From: CAVRRZ01 sp963723745
GTDB taxonomy: Bacteria; Actinomycetota; Actinomycetes; Mycobacteriales; Geodermatophilaceae
Reading direction: 5' to 3'
DNA length: 64,000 bases
NCBI GenBank assembly: GCA_963723745.1
Contig: CAVRRZ010000005.1
Location: 434,001 to 498,000, forward strand
The notes under the pieces are model-generated. The model was not told where the DNA came from, did no database searches, and worked only from the letters and a program-made list of their open reading frames with translations. Made by a program: the position numbers and the translations under genes. Below, one piece after another: positions 15,892 to 24,721 of this stretch. Numbering within the stretch: position 1 is the first letter of the stretch; each line of letters opens with the position of its first letter.

Positions 15892-17748
15892 TCACGGCAG
15901 GTCGATCAGGCCACCCAGCCCGCTGATGAGCAGGATGTGGCGGGTCAGGCCGCCCTCGGGCGCGTGCACCACCAGCCGCCAGCCCTCGTCGCGGGCGATC
16001 CGCGCGATGGCCAGCACCACCCGCACGGCGGCACTGCTGAACAGGGCGACGCCGACGAGGTCCAACGCCACCCGGCCCGTGCCGCCGTGGCTCGCCTCGA
16101 GCAGCCGGATCCGCATCTGCTCGGCCCCGAACTCGTCGACCATGCCCTCGACCCGGACGACGGGCGGCTCGACCTCCCGGTCGACCAGCACCGTCGCCCC
16201 CTGCGTGCCCGCGGGGAACTCGGCGTCGGCCTCGGGCGCGCGTCGCAGCCGCATGCTCATGGTGACCGTCGTCCCGCCGCTCTCGACGAGCGAGACGCCG
16301 TCGACGAGCTGGCGCATGATCAGCAGCCCCCGGCCGCGGTCCCCCGGGTCGCGGGCCGGCGGGCGCCAGGTGCCCTCGTCCTGCACCGTGACGGTCAGCA
16401 GCCCGTCGACGTCGACCACGGCGTCCACGGTCATGGGCCCCGGGTCGGCGTCACGGTAGGCGTGCTCGGCGGCGTTCGCGCAGGCCTCGCCCACGGCCAC
16501 CATCACGCCCACCCGGTCCTGCTCGCTCATCCCGAGCGCGGTGAGCCACGCGCCCAGACGCCGCCGGACGCCGGGCAGCGCGGACGGCACGGCGGGCAGG
16601 CGGAGGCACAGCGGCGCGTGGCCGGTCGCCCGGCGGTGCGCGACCAGGACGGCGACGTCGTCGGACCAGCCGTCCGTCGTCCGCACCCCGTCGGCGATCG
16701 CGTCCGCGAGACCGGCCGCCGCGTCGGCGTCGAGGGCGCCGGCCCCCGCCACGACCGACCGCGCCACCTCGGCGAGGCGCTGCAGGCCGGCCACCGGGGC
16801 GGGCTCGGGCAACGCGGCGGCTCCGTCGCTGAAGAGGACGAGCGTGTCACCGGGCTCCAACCGCGCGGCGCCGACGGGGCGACCGGCGTCCGGCAGGCTG
16901 CCCAGCGGGGGTCGGGGGGTGAGCGGGAGGAACGACGTACGGCCGTCGGCGTGCACCACCAGCGGTGCGGCGTGGCCGGCACCGGTGTACGCGAGCTCGC
17001 CGTTGGCCGCGTCGACGAGGCAGTAGAACACCGAGGCGCCCTCGACGTCGTCCATGTGCACGGCGAAGTCGTCCAGTGCCGCCAGGACCGTGGCCGGGGA
17101 CGGGTCACGCAGCGCGGTCGACCGCAGGGCCCCACGCAGCCGGCTCATCGCCCCCGCGGCGGGCATCCCGTGCCCGACCGCGTCGCCGACGACCAGCGCC
17201 AGCCGACCGGAACCGAGCGGCATGGCGTCGTACCAGTCACCACCGGCGGCGTGCGCACGCGCGGCCGGGTGGTAGCTCCCGGAGAGCACGAGGTCGGGCA
17301 GCAGCGGGAGGGACGGCGGCAACAGCGAGTGCTGGGCCTGCTCGACGATCCCGGCGAGCGCCTCGGGCCAGCGTGAGGTGTCCACCGCACCGCCGTCGGC
17401 CTCGAAGACGAGCAGCACGCCGGCGCTGCCGGCCACGCGCATGGGGCGGGCGACCACCGACGCCTGCGGCCCGTCGACCCCGAGGGGGCCGCACAGTGTC
17501 TCCGGCCGGCCCGAGCGCAGCACGACGTCGACGACATCGGCGACCGGGCGGCCGTCGACCACCGGCAGCGACGCCCGTTCGGTGCCGAGCTCCCTGGCCC
17601 GGGCGTTCGCCCAGATCGGCTTGTCGGCGTCGGCCGAGATGCAGTAGATGGCGGCGGGCGCGGACTCCAGCGCCTCGAGCAGCACAGACGGGTCCGCCAC
17701 GCCGGCCGCCGGCGGCGGAGGTGGCAGACTGCCATCGGTGGTGCTCAT
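15892..17748 (-). CDS. PAS-SpoIIE phosphatase-anti-sigma kinase-STAS fusion
   Basis: 618 aa from the ATG at 17748. The order of domains is a PAS-like sensor (~20-130, SAPAAIYCISADADKPIWAN), a PP2C/SpoIIE phosphatase (~150-365, GGDWYDAMPLGSGRLALVVG and DAVGHGMPAAGAMSRLR, with the metal-site GWSDDVAVLV), a GHKL/RsbW-type kinase (~375-505, VAVGEACANAAEHAYRDADP and GRGLLIMRQLVDGVS), and a STAS domain (~525-618, VALDLVGVALFSSAAVRVVL). One chain thus carries the phosphatase, the kinase and the antagonist of a partner-switching circuit. It is transcribed away from the anti-sigma/sigma pair, with 193 bp between the starts. It likely senses a signal through PAS and sets the phosphorylation state of STAS proteins. 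Confidence 0.88.
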   Translation of the reverse strand: MSTTDGSLPPPPPAAGVADPSVLLEALESAPAAIYCISADADKPIWANARARELGTERASLPVVDGRPVADVVDVVLRSGRPETLCGPLGVDGPQASVVARPMRVAGSAGVLLVFEADGGAVDTSRWPEALAGIVEQAQHSLLPPSLPLLPDLVLSGSYHPAARAHAAGGDWYDAMPLGSGRLALVVGDAVGHGMPAAGAMSRLRGALRSTALRDPSPATVLAALDDFAVHMDDVEGASVFYCLVDAANGELAYTGAGHAAPLVVHADGRTSFLPLTPRPPLGSLPDAGRPVGAARLEPGDTLVLFSDGAAALPEPAPVAGLQRLAEVARSVVAGAGALDADAAAGLADAIADGVRTTDGWSDDVAVLVAHRRATGHAPLCLRLPAVPSALPGVRRRLGAWLTALGMSEQDRVGVMVAVGEACANAAEHAYRDADPGPMTVDAVVDVDGLLTVTVQDEGTWRPPARDPGDRGRGLLIMRQLVDGVSLVESGGTTVTMSMRLRRAPEADAEFPAGTQGATVLVDREVEPPVVRVEGMVDEFGAEQMRIRLLEASHGGTGRVALDLVGVALFSSAAVRVVLAIARIARDEGWRLVVHAPEGGLTRHILLISGLGGLIDLP

Positions 17749-17832
17749 CCCCGGCCAGCAAACAGCAGGGCGCTTGCCCCGGCAACCGCAGGTCGGAGGC
17801 GCCGCACCACAGGATGATGCGATGTGTCTCAC

Positions 17833-17859
17833 GGTTTGCCCGCCGGCCGGGCCGGGGTA
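17833..17859 (+). promoter_or_regulatory. SigB/SigF-type promoter of the anti-sigma/sigma operon
   Basis: GGTTT at 17833-17837 and GGGTA at 17855-17859 are separated by 17 bp. This matches the actinobacterial SigB/SigF consensus (GTTT, 15-17 bp, GGGTA). The -10 ends about 70-80 bp before the anti-sigma start. It is consistent with autoregulation by the sigma factor encoded in this operon. Confidence 0.7.
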
Positions 17860-17941
17860 CCACGGGCAACTGGCCGTCGAACGGACGAGGCACATCGGCT
17901 CCCGGACGACGGGAGCCACCGACGCAAGGATGGGACGACGC

Positions 17942-18439
17942 ATGGTCGACTCGGGGGCTTCCCTCGTGCAGGACGCACGGCGCAGCGAACGACTGGAGCT
18001 GCGGGTGCCGATCACCCCGACGCAGCTGCCGGCGGTGCGGGCCATGGTGGGTGACCTCGCCATGCGTATGGACTACGACCTCGATGCCGTCGAGGACCTC
18101 CGGCTCGCCGTCGACGAGGCCAGCGCGATCCTGTCCCAGGTCTCGGTCGGCGACTCACCGCTCACCGTGGTGTTCGAGACCAGCCGCGCCGGCCTGCACA
18201 TCGAGGCGTGGGTGCCCGCCGTGGACGGCGAGGAGGTCCCCCGCGACGGCTTCGGCTGGGCGGTGCTCGCCACCCTGGTCGACGCGGTCGACGCCAGCCG
18301 GTCCACCCAGGCCGCGGTGCCCGGCGGCGACGGCAGCGACGCGCCGGTCGCGCTCATCACCCTCGACAAGTACCTGCCCGGTCGGCACCCCGGCGGCCTG
18401 ACCAGCGGGCCGGGGCAGAACGTCTCGGTCCCGCTGTGA
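17942..18439 (+). CDS. Anti-sigma regulatory factor (RsbW/UsfX-like kinase)
   Basis: 165 aa from the ATG at 17942. AAGGA lies 11 bases before it, and another ATG at 17930 would add four residues. The GHKL kinase fold appears as LELRVPITPTQLPAVRAMVG, AMRMDYDLDAVEDLRLAVDE and the N-box-like ASAILSQVS, with GFGWAVLATLVDAVD in the C-terminal half. It should bind the downstream SigF-type factor and keep it inactive until an unphosphorylated STAS antagonist displaces it. Its stop overlaps the sigma start (GTGA), so the two are made in step. A SigF-like promoter stands upstream. Confidence 0.88.
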   Translation: MVDSGASLVQDARRSERLELRVPITPTQLPAVRAMVGDLAMRMDYDLDAVEDLRLAVDEASAILSQVSVGDSPLTVVFETSRAGLHIEAWVPAVDGEEVPRDGFGWAVLATLVDAVDASRSTQAAVPGGDGSDAPVALITLDKYLPGRHPGGLTSGPGQNVSVPL

Positions 18440-19389
18440 GCCCGTCGCCGGCCACCGACGAGACCCCGGCCCAGGAGGCTGCCCTGCGCGACGAGGACAA
18501 CGCTGCGGCGTCGTCGGAGGCCGCTCCCGGGAAGGACCTGCCCGGGGCCGCCACGACGCCGGTCCCACCGGTCGTGCCGGTCCCCGCACCGGCACCGGAC
18601 GACGAGGTCGACGTCGCGCCGATCTCGGAGAACCGCAAGCGGGCCGAACGGACGGCGCCGCTGTTCGCGGAGCTGGCCACCCTGGAGAAGGACGACCCCC
18701 GCCGCGAGCGGCTGCGCGAGATCCTGGTCGAGGAGCACCTGCCCCTCGTCCGGCACTTCGCCCGCCGGTTCAGCAACCGCGGTGAGCCGTTCGACGACCT
18801 GCTGCAGGTGGGCACGCTCGGCCTGATCGCGGCGATCGACCGGTTCGACCCCACCCGCGGCGTGGAGTTCCTGTCCTTCGCGGTGCCGACGATCACCGGC
18901 GAGATCAAGCGGCACTTCCGCGACCAGGGGTGGTCGGTGCGGGTGCCGCGCCGGTTGCAGGAGCTGCACCTGTCGCTGAACGCGGCGGTGGGCGAGCTCG
19001 CGCAGAAGAACGGCCGCGCGCCCACGCCGTCGGAGCTCGCCGAGCACCTGGGCATCCCGCGCGCGGAGGTGCTGGAGGGCCTGGCAGTGGCCAACGCCTA
19101 TCGCAGCAGCTCGCTGGACGAGCGGCTCTCCGGTGAGGACGACTCACCGACGCTGGCGGCCACCCTCGGCGAGGAGGACGCCGCGCTGGAGGGCGTGGAG
19201 TACCGCGAGTCGCTCCAGCCGCTGCTGGCCACCATCCCCGCCCGTGAGCGCCGCATCCTCATCCTGCGGTTCTTCGGCAACATGACCCAGTCGCAGATCG
19301 CCGCCGACATCGGCATCTCGCAGATGCACGTCTCCCGGCTGCTCAGCCAGACCCTGGCCAAGCTCCGCGAGGGCCTTCTCAAGGACTGA
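18436..19389 (+). CDS. sigF: RNA polymerase sigma factor, SigB/SigF family
   Basis: 317 aa from the GTG at 18436, overlapping the anti-sigma stop. An acidic Ala/Pro-rich N-terminus of ~75 residues precedes region 2 (LVEEHLPLVRHFARRFSNRG, DDLLQVGTLGLIAAIDRFDP, SFAVPTITGEIKRHFRDQGW, SVRVPRRLQELHLSLN), region 3 (RAPTPSELAEHLGIPRAEVL) and region 4 with the helix-turn-helix MTQSQIAADIGISQMHVSRL. This is the general-stress SigB/F type that recognises GTTT/GGGTA promoters. It is controlled by the upstream anti-sigma factor. The long N-terminal extension is unusual, but similar ones exist in actinobacteria. Confidence 0.93.
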   Translation: MSPSPATDETPAQEAALRDEDNAAASSEAAPGKDLPGAATTPVPPVVPVPAPAPDDEVDVAPISENRKRAERTAPLFAELATLEKDDPRRERLREILVEEHLPLVRHFARRFSNRGEPFDDLLQVGTLGLIAAIDRFDPTRGVEFLSFAVPTITGEIKRHFRDQGWSVRVPRRLQELHLSLNAAVGELAQKNGRAPTPSELAEHLGIPRAEVLEGLAVANAYRSSSLDERLSGEDDSPTLAATLGEEDAALEGVEYRESLQPLLATIPARERRILILRFFGNMTQSQIAADIGISQMHVSRLLSQTLAKLREGLLKD

Positions 19390-19487
19390 GAGAGGACCCC
19401 GTCCTCCCACGCTTCGCTCGCTCAGGGCCGGACCTGGAACAGGCCACCGGCGTCAAGTGAGGCGACTGGCACGCGTCGGAGAAAGGC

Positions 19488-20705
19488 TCAGGGCTGGCGG
19501 GGCCGCTCCTGCTCGTCCGGGACGACGCCGGGACCGCTGGACGGCGCGATCTCGCGGGTCGCATCCCCGGTCACCTGCGACAGCGGGGGCGGCGTCGGGA
19601 CCGCGGGCGCGGTGTCGGAGATGCTGGTCAGCTCGATCTTCGCCTCGGGCTGCTCGGCGGCCGGCGGCAGCTGCGACTCGAACCAGCTGCTGGTGTCGAT
19701 GCGCCGGTCCGGAGGCGGACCGTCGGAGCCCGGGCGGCCCTCCCCCACGTCCAGCCAGGACCGGCTCTCCTCGGCTTCCCCGCCCCCGAGGCGGGACAAC
19801 CCCTCGAGCGCCTTGCTGAACTCGCTGGGGACGATCCACATCTTGTTGGCGTCGCCCTGGGCGATCTGCGGCAGCGTCTGCAGGTACTGGTAGGCCAGCA
19901 GGCCCTGGTCGGGCTTGCCGTCGTGGATGGCCTGGAACACCGTCTCGATCGACTTGGCCTGGCCCTGCGCCTGCAGGAACAGCGCGGCGCGCTCGCCCTC
20001 GGCGCGCAGGATCCGGCTCTGCCGCTCGGCCTCCGCCTCGAGGATCGCGGCCTGCTTCTTGCCTTCGGCCGAGAGGATCGCCGCGGCCTTCTGGCCCTCG
20101 GCGGTGGTGATCGCCGACTGACGGGCACCTTCGGCGGTCAGGATGATCGCGCGCTTGTCACGGTCGGCGCGCATCTGCTTCTCCATGGAGTCGCGGATCG
20201 ACGGCGGCGGGTCGATCGCCTTGATCTCCACGCGCGCGACGCGCAGGCCCCACGGCCCGGTGGTGCCGTCGAGCACCTCCCGCAACTGGCTGTTGATGCC
20301 GTCGCGGCCGGTCAGCGCGCCCTCGAGGTTGAGGCCACCGACGACGTTGCGCAGCGTCGTCGTGGTCAGCTGCTCCATGCCGGTGATGTAGTTCGCGATG
20401 CCGTAGACGGCCAGCCGCGGGTCGGTGACCTGGAAGTAGACGACGGTGTCGATGCCGACCTGCAGGTTGTCCGAGGTGATCACCGGCTGCGGCGGGAACG
20501 AGATGACCTGCTCGCGCAGGTCGATGGTCGCCCGCACCCGGTCGACGAAGGGCACCAGCAGGCTGAGGCCGGGCGTGAGGGTTCGGCTGTAGCGGCCCAG
20601 CCGCTCCACGACCTTGGCCTGCGCCTGCGGGACGATCGTGACGCTCTTGGCCAGGACGATCGCGACGAGCAGCGCGATGACCACCAGGGCGATGATTGCT
20701 TCCAC
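19488..20705 (-). CDS. SPFH/band 7 (stomatin-like) membrane protein
   Basis: 405 aa from the GTG at 20705. AGGAG sits just upstream, so the start 11 codons earlier is unlikely. One N-terminal membrane helix (IIALVVIALLVAIVLA) is followed by the SPFH domain (AKVVERLGRYSRTLTPGLSL, LREQVISFPPQPVITSDNLQ, DTVVYFQVTDPRLAVYGIAN) and a long coiled region with repeated Ala-Glu-Gly motifs (AEGQKAAAILSAEGKKQ). The C-terminal ~110 residues are Pro-rich and acidic. Such proteins form large rings that organise membrane microdomains. The nfeD gene lies directly upstream on the same strand, the usual partner. Confidence 0.9.
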   Translation of the reverse strand: MEAIIALVVIALLVAIVLAKSVTIVPQAQAKVVERLGRYSRTLTPGLSLLVPFVDRVRATIDLREQVISFPPQPVITSDNLQVGIDTVVYFQVTDPRLAVYGIANYITGMEQLTTTTLRNVVGGLNLEGALTGRDGINSQLREVLDGTTGPWGLRVARVEIKAIDPPPSIRDSMEKQMRADRDKRAIILTAEGARQSAITTAEGQKAAAILSAEGKKQAAILEAEAERQSRILRAEGERAALFLQAQGQAKSIETVFQAIHDGKPDQGLLAYQYLQTLPQIAQGDANKMWIVPSEFSKALEGLSRLGGGEAEESRSWLDVGEGRPGSDGPPPDRRIDTSSWFESQLPPAAEQPEAKIELTSISDTAPAVPTPPPLSQVTGDATREIAPSSGPGVVPDEQERPRQP

Positions 20706-20804
20706 GGAGGGCTCCTGCTGCTCGGGGACCGGACACACCGATCCTGCCCTGTCCGGTCCGCCCCGGTCACCCGCCGCGCGGCAGGTTCACCCCATGGCGC
20801 CGGT

Positions 20805-21242
20805 CTACTCGAAGGCCTCGCCGACGACGGCGGTCGCGCCGTCCACCTGCATGATCCGCACCGTGTGGCCGACGGGGAAGATCTCGCCGCCGTGCTGGCT
20901 GCGGGCCGACCACTCGTCGGCGCCCAGCCGGATCCGGCCGCCGACGGAGTCGACGGCCTGGCTCACCCTCGCCGTCCGGCCGATCAGCGTGTCCACGCCG
21001 TCGAGCTGCAGCGGCGTCTTGTCGGTCAGGTGCCGCTTCGCGATCGGCCGCACGGTGGCCAGGAGCAGACCGGAGACGGCGATGAAGGCGACCAGCTGCC
21101 AGACGACATCGAACCCCAGCAGCGCCACGGACATGGCTCCGAGCGCGCCGCCGGCGAACATCAGCAGCACCAGGTCGAGACTCACCATCTCACCGACCCC
21201 GAAGAGACCGGCGGCGATCAGCCAGAGCAACCAGGCAGGCAC
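20805..21242 (-). CDS. NfeD family protein
   Basis: 145 aa. The N-terminus holds three hydrophobic segments (LLWLIAAGLFGVGEMVSLDL, VLLMFAGGALGAMSVALLGF, WQLVAFIAVSGLLLATVRPI). The C-terminal half is the soluble OB fold of NfeD1b proteins (DTLIGRTARVSQAVDSVGGR, ending VRIMQVDGATAVVGEA). It is encoded 99 bp before the SPFH protein and should interact with it in membrane organisation. The divergent gene at 21323 shares its upstream region. Confidence 0.88.
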   Translation of the reverse strand: MPAWLLWLIAAGLFGVGEMVSLDLVLLMFAGGALGAMSVALLGFDVVWQLVAFIAVSGLLLATVRPIAKRHLTDKTPLQLDGVDTLIGRTARVSQAVDSVGGRIRLGADEWSARSQHGGEIFPVGHTVRIMQVDGATAVVGEAFE

Positions 21243-21322
21243 GTCCCCATGATCGCATCCGCGGGCGCCGTGTGGCGTTCATCGCGGGGTACGGTTCCGC
21301 CGCGGCACGTAGCCTCGCTGCC

Positions 21323-22081
21323 GTGCACGACTTCCCTGCCGGCCGGTTCGCGGTGTGGGCCACCGCCTGGCTCACCGGCCGCACGTCCTACGACGAGGCG
21401 CTCGACGCGCTGCTCGGCAGCACGGCGCACCGGGTCGCGGGGCTGCCGGGCACGGCGGAGGCGGTACCGCTGGGCTGGGCGCTGACCGCGCTCCGAGGGC
21501 TCGGCGAGCAGCGCTTCCGGCTGGTGCTCCCGGTTCCCGGCGACGTGCGCGGCCTCCCGCCCGTGCCGGACCTGGTCGCGCTGGCGCTGGAGTCGGGGCA
21601 GGCCGCCGTCGGCGGCGGCCTGGCGCTGGTGCCGGAGGCGCTGGGCCCCGAAGCGGTGGCGTGGACGGCGTTCGACCTGACCGGAGCCGGCCCGACGCCC
21701 CCACCGGTGGAGGGCACCCTGCGCTCGGTCTCCGGGCAGCTGGACCTGGCGGTGGGCGACGCCGCCCGCACGCTGGCGGCCCTCGACCTCGCCCGCTGGA
21801 ACCCCGAGGTGCCGGCGCTGCTGGCCGAGCTGGCGAAGTCCACGAAGGCACCCGGGCTGCCCGCCGACCACGACCCGCTGGCGCTGTCGGTGCTCGGTCG
21901 GGCGCAGCGCCTGGCCGCCGTCCTGGACCTGGCGATGGCCGACGCACCCGGCGGCGCGGTCAACCACGTCCAGGCCGCCGCGCGCGACGAGGCGCTGCGT
22001 CCCCTGGCGTCGGCCGTCCGCGAGGCAACAGTGGCCGCCTTCAACGCACTGCCCAGAGAAGACCGGCACGTGCCACGCTGA
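21323..22081 (+). CDS. Conserved-looking hypothetical protein, 252 aa
   Basis: I chose the GTG at 21323 (VHDFPAGRFAVWATAWLTGR) because TAGCCT, a good -10 box, ends seven bases upstream, so the message is probably leaderless. An upstream ATG would add 17 residues across that box. The protein is soluble and Ala/Leu-rich, with SYDEALDALLGSTAHRVAG and VPLGWALTALRGLGEQRFRL, and no membrane segment. I do not recognise the family with certainty. It sits directly before a methyltransferase gene, 28 bp away. Confidence 0.7.
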   Translation: MHDFPAGRFAVWATAWLTGRTSYDEALDALLGSTAHRVAGLPGTAEAVPLGWALTALRGLGEQRFRLVLPVPGDVRGLPPVPDLVALALESGQAAVGGGLALVPEALGPEAVAWTAFDLTGAGPTPPPVEGTLRSVSGQLDLAVGDAARTLAALDLARWNPEVPALLAELAKSTKAPGLPADHDPLALSVLGRAQRLAAVLDLAMADAPGGAVNHVQAAARDEALRPLASAVREATVAAFNALPREDRHVPR

Positions 22082-22109
22082 CCCCCTCACGCCCGAGGGA
22101 CGGATCGCC

Positions 22110-22907
22110 ATGGCCGCGTCGCGCACCGAGGTATGGGCAGGCTCGGGACCGTACGAGTCGTTCATGGGTCGCTGGAGCCGCGAGGTGGCGCCGTGGTTTC
22201 TCGGCTGGTTGCCCTCCCGCCCCGGGGCGGTGTGGGTCGACGTCGGATGCGGCACGGGGGCCCTCGCCCACACGATCCTGACCACTCAGGACCCCGCGCT
22301 CGTGGTCTGCCTCGACCCCTCCGCGGCCTTCCTGGCCGCCGCCCGCGTCGAGGACCCCCGGCTGGTGGTCGCCGGCGCGGACGCGACGGCCCTTCCGCTG
22401 TCCGACGGCACGGCCGACCGCGTCGTCTCCGCGCTGGTGCTGAACTTCGTGAGCGCCCCGGACGCCGCGCTGCACGAGATACGGCGGGTGGCGACGCCCG
22501 GCGCGCTGGTCGCCGCCTACGTCTGGGACTACGTCGAGGGCATGCAGCTGCTGCGCGCGTTCTGGGACGCCGCCGTGGCGGAGGACCCGACCGCCGCGAC
22601 CCTGGACGAGGGGGTGCGGTTCCCGGTATCCCGGCCGGACCCGCTGCGCGCGCTGTTCTCCGGCGCCGGTCTGGGCGACGTCGACGTCACGGCGTTCGAC
22701 GTGCCCATGCGCTTCCCGGACTTCGACGACCTCTGGCGCCCGTTCCTCGGCGGGCAGGGACCGGCGCCCGGGTACGTCGCGTCGTTGCCGGCCGATCGCC
22801 GCGAGCGCCTGCGGCGACGGTTTCAGGCCGTGCTGCCGGGCGCCCCGGAGGGACCGCTCGACCTGACCGCCCGCGCCTGGGGGGTCCGGGGCACGGTGCC
22901 GGCGTAG
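22110..22907 (+). CDS. Class I SAM-dependent methyltransferase
   Basis: 265 aa. The Rossmann-type motif I is VWVDVGCGTGALAHTIL near residue 42. It is followed by VVCLDPSAAFLAAAR (acidic motif II), GADATALPLSDGTADRVVSA and the RVATPGALVAAYVWDY block, the layout of UbiE/COQ5-type methyltransferases. The N-terminal SGPYESFMGRWSREVAPWFL is a common opening of this subgroup. The substrate is unknown. It is likely cotranscribed with the hypothetical gene upstream, and it is convergent with hemH, with only four bases between the stops. Confidence 0.85.
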   Translation: MAASRTEVWAGSGPYESFMGRWSREVAPWFLGWLPSRPGAVWVDVGCGTGALAHTILTTQDPALVVCLDPSAAFLAAARVEDPRLVVAGADATALPLSDGTADRVVSALVLNFVSAPDAALHEIRRVATPGALVAAYVWDYVEGMQLLRAFWDAAVAEDPTAATLDEGVRFPVSRPDPLRALFSGAGLGDVDVTAFDVPMRFPDFDDLWRPFLGGQGPAPGYVASLPADRRERLRRRFQAVLPGAPEGPLDLTARAWGVRGTVPA

Positions 22908-22911
22908 CCGC

Positions 22912-24054
22912 TCAGCCGGCCGGCCGGGGCCGCGGCGAGACGTAGCAGCAGTGCGCGGGGCAGGTCGTGCCCAGCCGCGGAGGCGTTCCCGACCGGCGTT
23001 CCTCGAGAAGTTCACGGACGGCTGCGACGAACGCGGGATGGGTGCCCGCGGTCGCCGCGCGGGCGAAGGCCAGTCCGACCTCGGCGGCGGTCTCCCTCGC
23101 CTCGTTGTCGAGGTCCCAGATCACCTCGACGTGGTCGCTGATGAAGCCGATCGGGAAGAGCACGACCGCCTTCTCCCCCGCCTCGGCCAGCACCCTCAGG
23201 TGGTCGTTGACGTCCGGCTCGAGCCACGGCACGGACGGCGGGCCGCTGCGCGACTGCCAGACCAGGTCGAATTCGCGGCCCGGAGCCACGGCGTCGACCA
23301 CGAGCCGGGCCGAGCGGAGCAGCTCCTCCTGGTAGGCGCCCCCCGACGGGCCGGCGACGGCCGCCATGGCGTTCGGGATGCTGTGCGCGGTGGCCACCAG
23401 CCGGGCGCCGTCACGGACGTCGTCGGGCAGTGACGTGAGCGCGGCCGCGAGCGCCTCGGCGTTGGCCGTCACGAAGCCGGGGTGGTCGCCGTAGTGCGGC
23501 AGCTTCTCCGCCGTCGGCCCGCCCCCGGGGGCGGCGCCGGTGCGCACCGAGCGGGCCCGGGCGACGTCCTCGTGGTACTGCCGGCAGCCCGACCAGGACG
23601 CGAAGCCCGAGGTCGGGAAGACGTAGACGTGCTCGATGCCGTCGTCGTCCATCTGCTGCCAGACGTGCTCGACGTAGGGGTCCCAGTTGCGGTTGCCCCA
23701 GTACACGGGCATGTCGATGCCGGCGGCGGCCAGTTCCTTCCCGATCGCCGCGGTGAGCGCACGGTTCTGCTCGTTGATCGGGCTGACCCCGCCGAAGTGC
23801 TGGTAGTGCTCGGCCACGTCGAGCAGCCGCTCGCGCGGGATCCCACGGCCACGGGTGACGTTCTCGAGGAACGGCATGACGTCGTCGGGACCCTCCGGGC
23901 CCCCGAAGCCGAGGACGAGCAGCGCCTCGCGCCGTCCGGACGGGGCCGGTCGTGCCGACGGCGGCGTGCCGCCGTTGTTGCGGACGGCGAGCGAGGGGTC
24001 CTCGTCGGGGCGCTGGCCGGCGGGTGTGATGTCGACGTCGGTGGGGAGCGGCAC
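22912..24054 (-). CDS. hemH: Ferrochelatase (coproporphyrin ferrochelatase type)
   Basis: 380 aa from the GTG at 24054, preceded by AGGAGGAAGAGG. Conserved blocks are ALLVLGFGGPEGPDDVMPFL, NVTRGRGIPRERLLDVAEHY, GGVSPINEQNRAL, PVYWGNRNWDPYVEHVW, LVATAHSIPNAMAAVAG with the catalytic histidine, and FPIGFISDHVEVIWDLDNEA. The C-terminus ends with a Cys cluster (TTCPAHCCY) that probably binds a [2Fe-2S] centre, as in other actinobacterial enzymes. It inserts iron into coproporphyrin III or protoporphyrin. The ~45-residue N-terminal extension is polar and variable. Confidence 0.92.
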   Translation of the reverse strand: MPLPTDVDITPAGQRPDEDPSLAVRNNGGTPPSARPAPSGRREALLVLGFGGPEGPDDVMPFLENVTRGRGIPRERLLDVAEHYQHFGGVSPINEQNRALTAAIGKELAAAGIDMPVYWGNRNWDPYVEHVWQQMDDDGIEHVYVFPTSGFASWSGCRQYHEDVARARSVRTGAAPGGGPTAEKLPHYGDHPGFVTANAEALAAALTSLPDDVRDGARLVATAHSIPNAMAAVAGPSGGAYQEELLRSARLVVDAVAPGREFDLVWQSRSGPPSVPWLEPDVNDHLRVLAEAGEKAVVLFPIGFISDHVEVIWDLDNEARETAAEVGLAFARAATAGTHPAFVAAVRELLEERRSGTPPRLGTTCPAHCCYVSPRPRPAG

Positions 24055-24244
24055 GGTTCCTCTTCCTCCTGCGGGGCGCCGCGGATGCGCCGCACCCTTC
24101 ATACGCCCGAGGCGGAGGTCACACGCCCGCTGCCGTGACCGGACCCGATCCGATCAGGAATCGAGAAGCACCCCCGATGTGCCCGTGCCTAGCCTTTGCG
24201 CACGGCCGGCACCCCGCCGATCCGAGCGACGGAAGGAAGCAGGA

Positions 24245-24694
24245 ATGCCCCCCATGAGCACAGACCAGCAGTCTGACGGCTTCACCGCCGCGGAGCGGGC
24301 CGCGATGAAGGAACGCGCCGCCGAGCTCCGTGCCGAAGGGAAGAAGGGGGCCAAGAAGGCCGACGGGCTTCAGGCCGTCCTGGACCGGATCGCGGCCATG
24401 GCCCCGGCGGACCGTGCCCTCGCCGAGCGCGTGCACGTGGTGGTGACCACCACCGCGCCCGAGCTGTCGCCCAAGACCTGGTACGGCATGCCCTCCTACG
24501 CGAATGCGGACGGCAAGGTGGTCGTCTTCTTCCAGGACGCGGCCAAGTTCGAGTCCCGGTACTCGACGCTCGGCTTCAGCGACATGGCGAACCTCGACGA
24601 CGGCGAGTTCTGGCCGACGTCCTTCGCACTGACCGGTTGGAGCCCCGTGGTGGAGAGGCGGGTGGTCGACCTGGTGCGGACCGCCGTGTCCTGA
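24245..24694 (+). CDS. DUF1801-like protein
   Basis: 149 aa from the ATG at 24245, with GGAAGGAAG upstream. A second ATG at 24254 is possible. After a Lys-rich N-terminus (RAEGKKGAKKADGLQ) comes the DUF1801/YdhG-like core: HVVVTTTAPELSPKTWYGMP, SYANADGKVVVFFQDAAKFE, STLGFSDMANLDDGEFWPTS. Family members include proposed iron chaperones, but most are uncharacterised. It is convergent with the fabG-inhA operon, 27 bp apart. The role is unknown. Confidence 0.75.
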   Translation: MPPMSTDQQSDGFTAAERAAMKERAAELRAEGKKGAKKADGLQAVLDRIAAMAPADRALAERVHVVVTTTAPELSPKTWYGMPSYANADGKVVVFFQDAAKFESRYSTLGFSDMANLDDGEFWPTSFALTGWSPVVERRVVDLVRTAVS

Positions 24695-24721
24695 CCCTCG
24701 CCCGACCGCGATCCGGACCGG

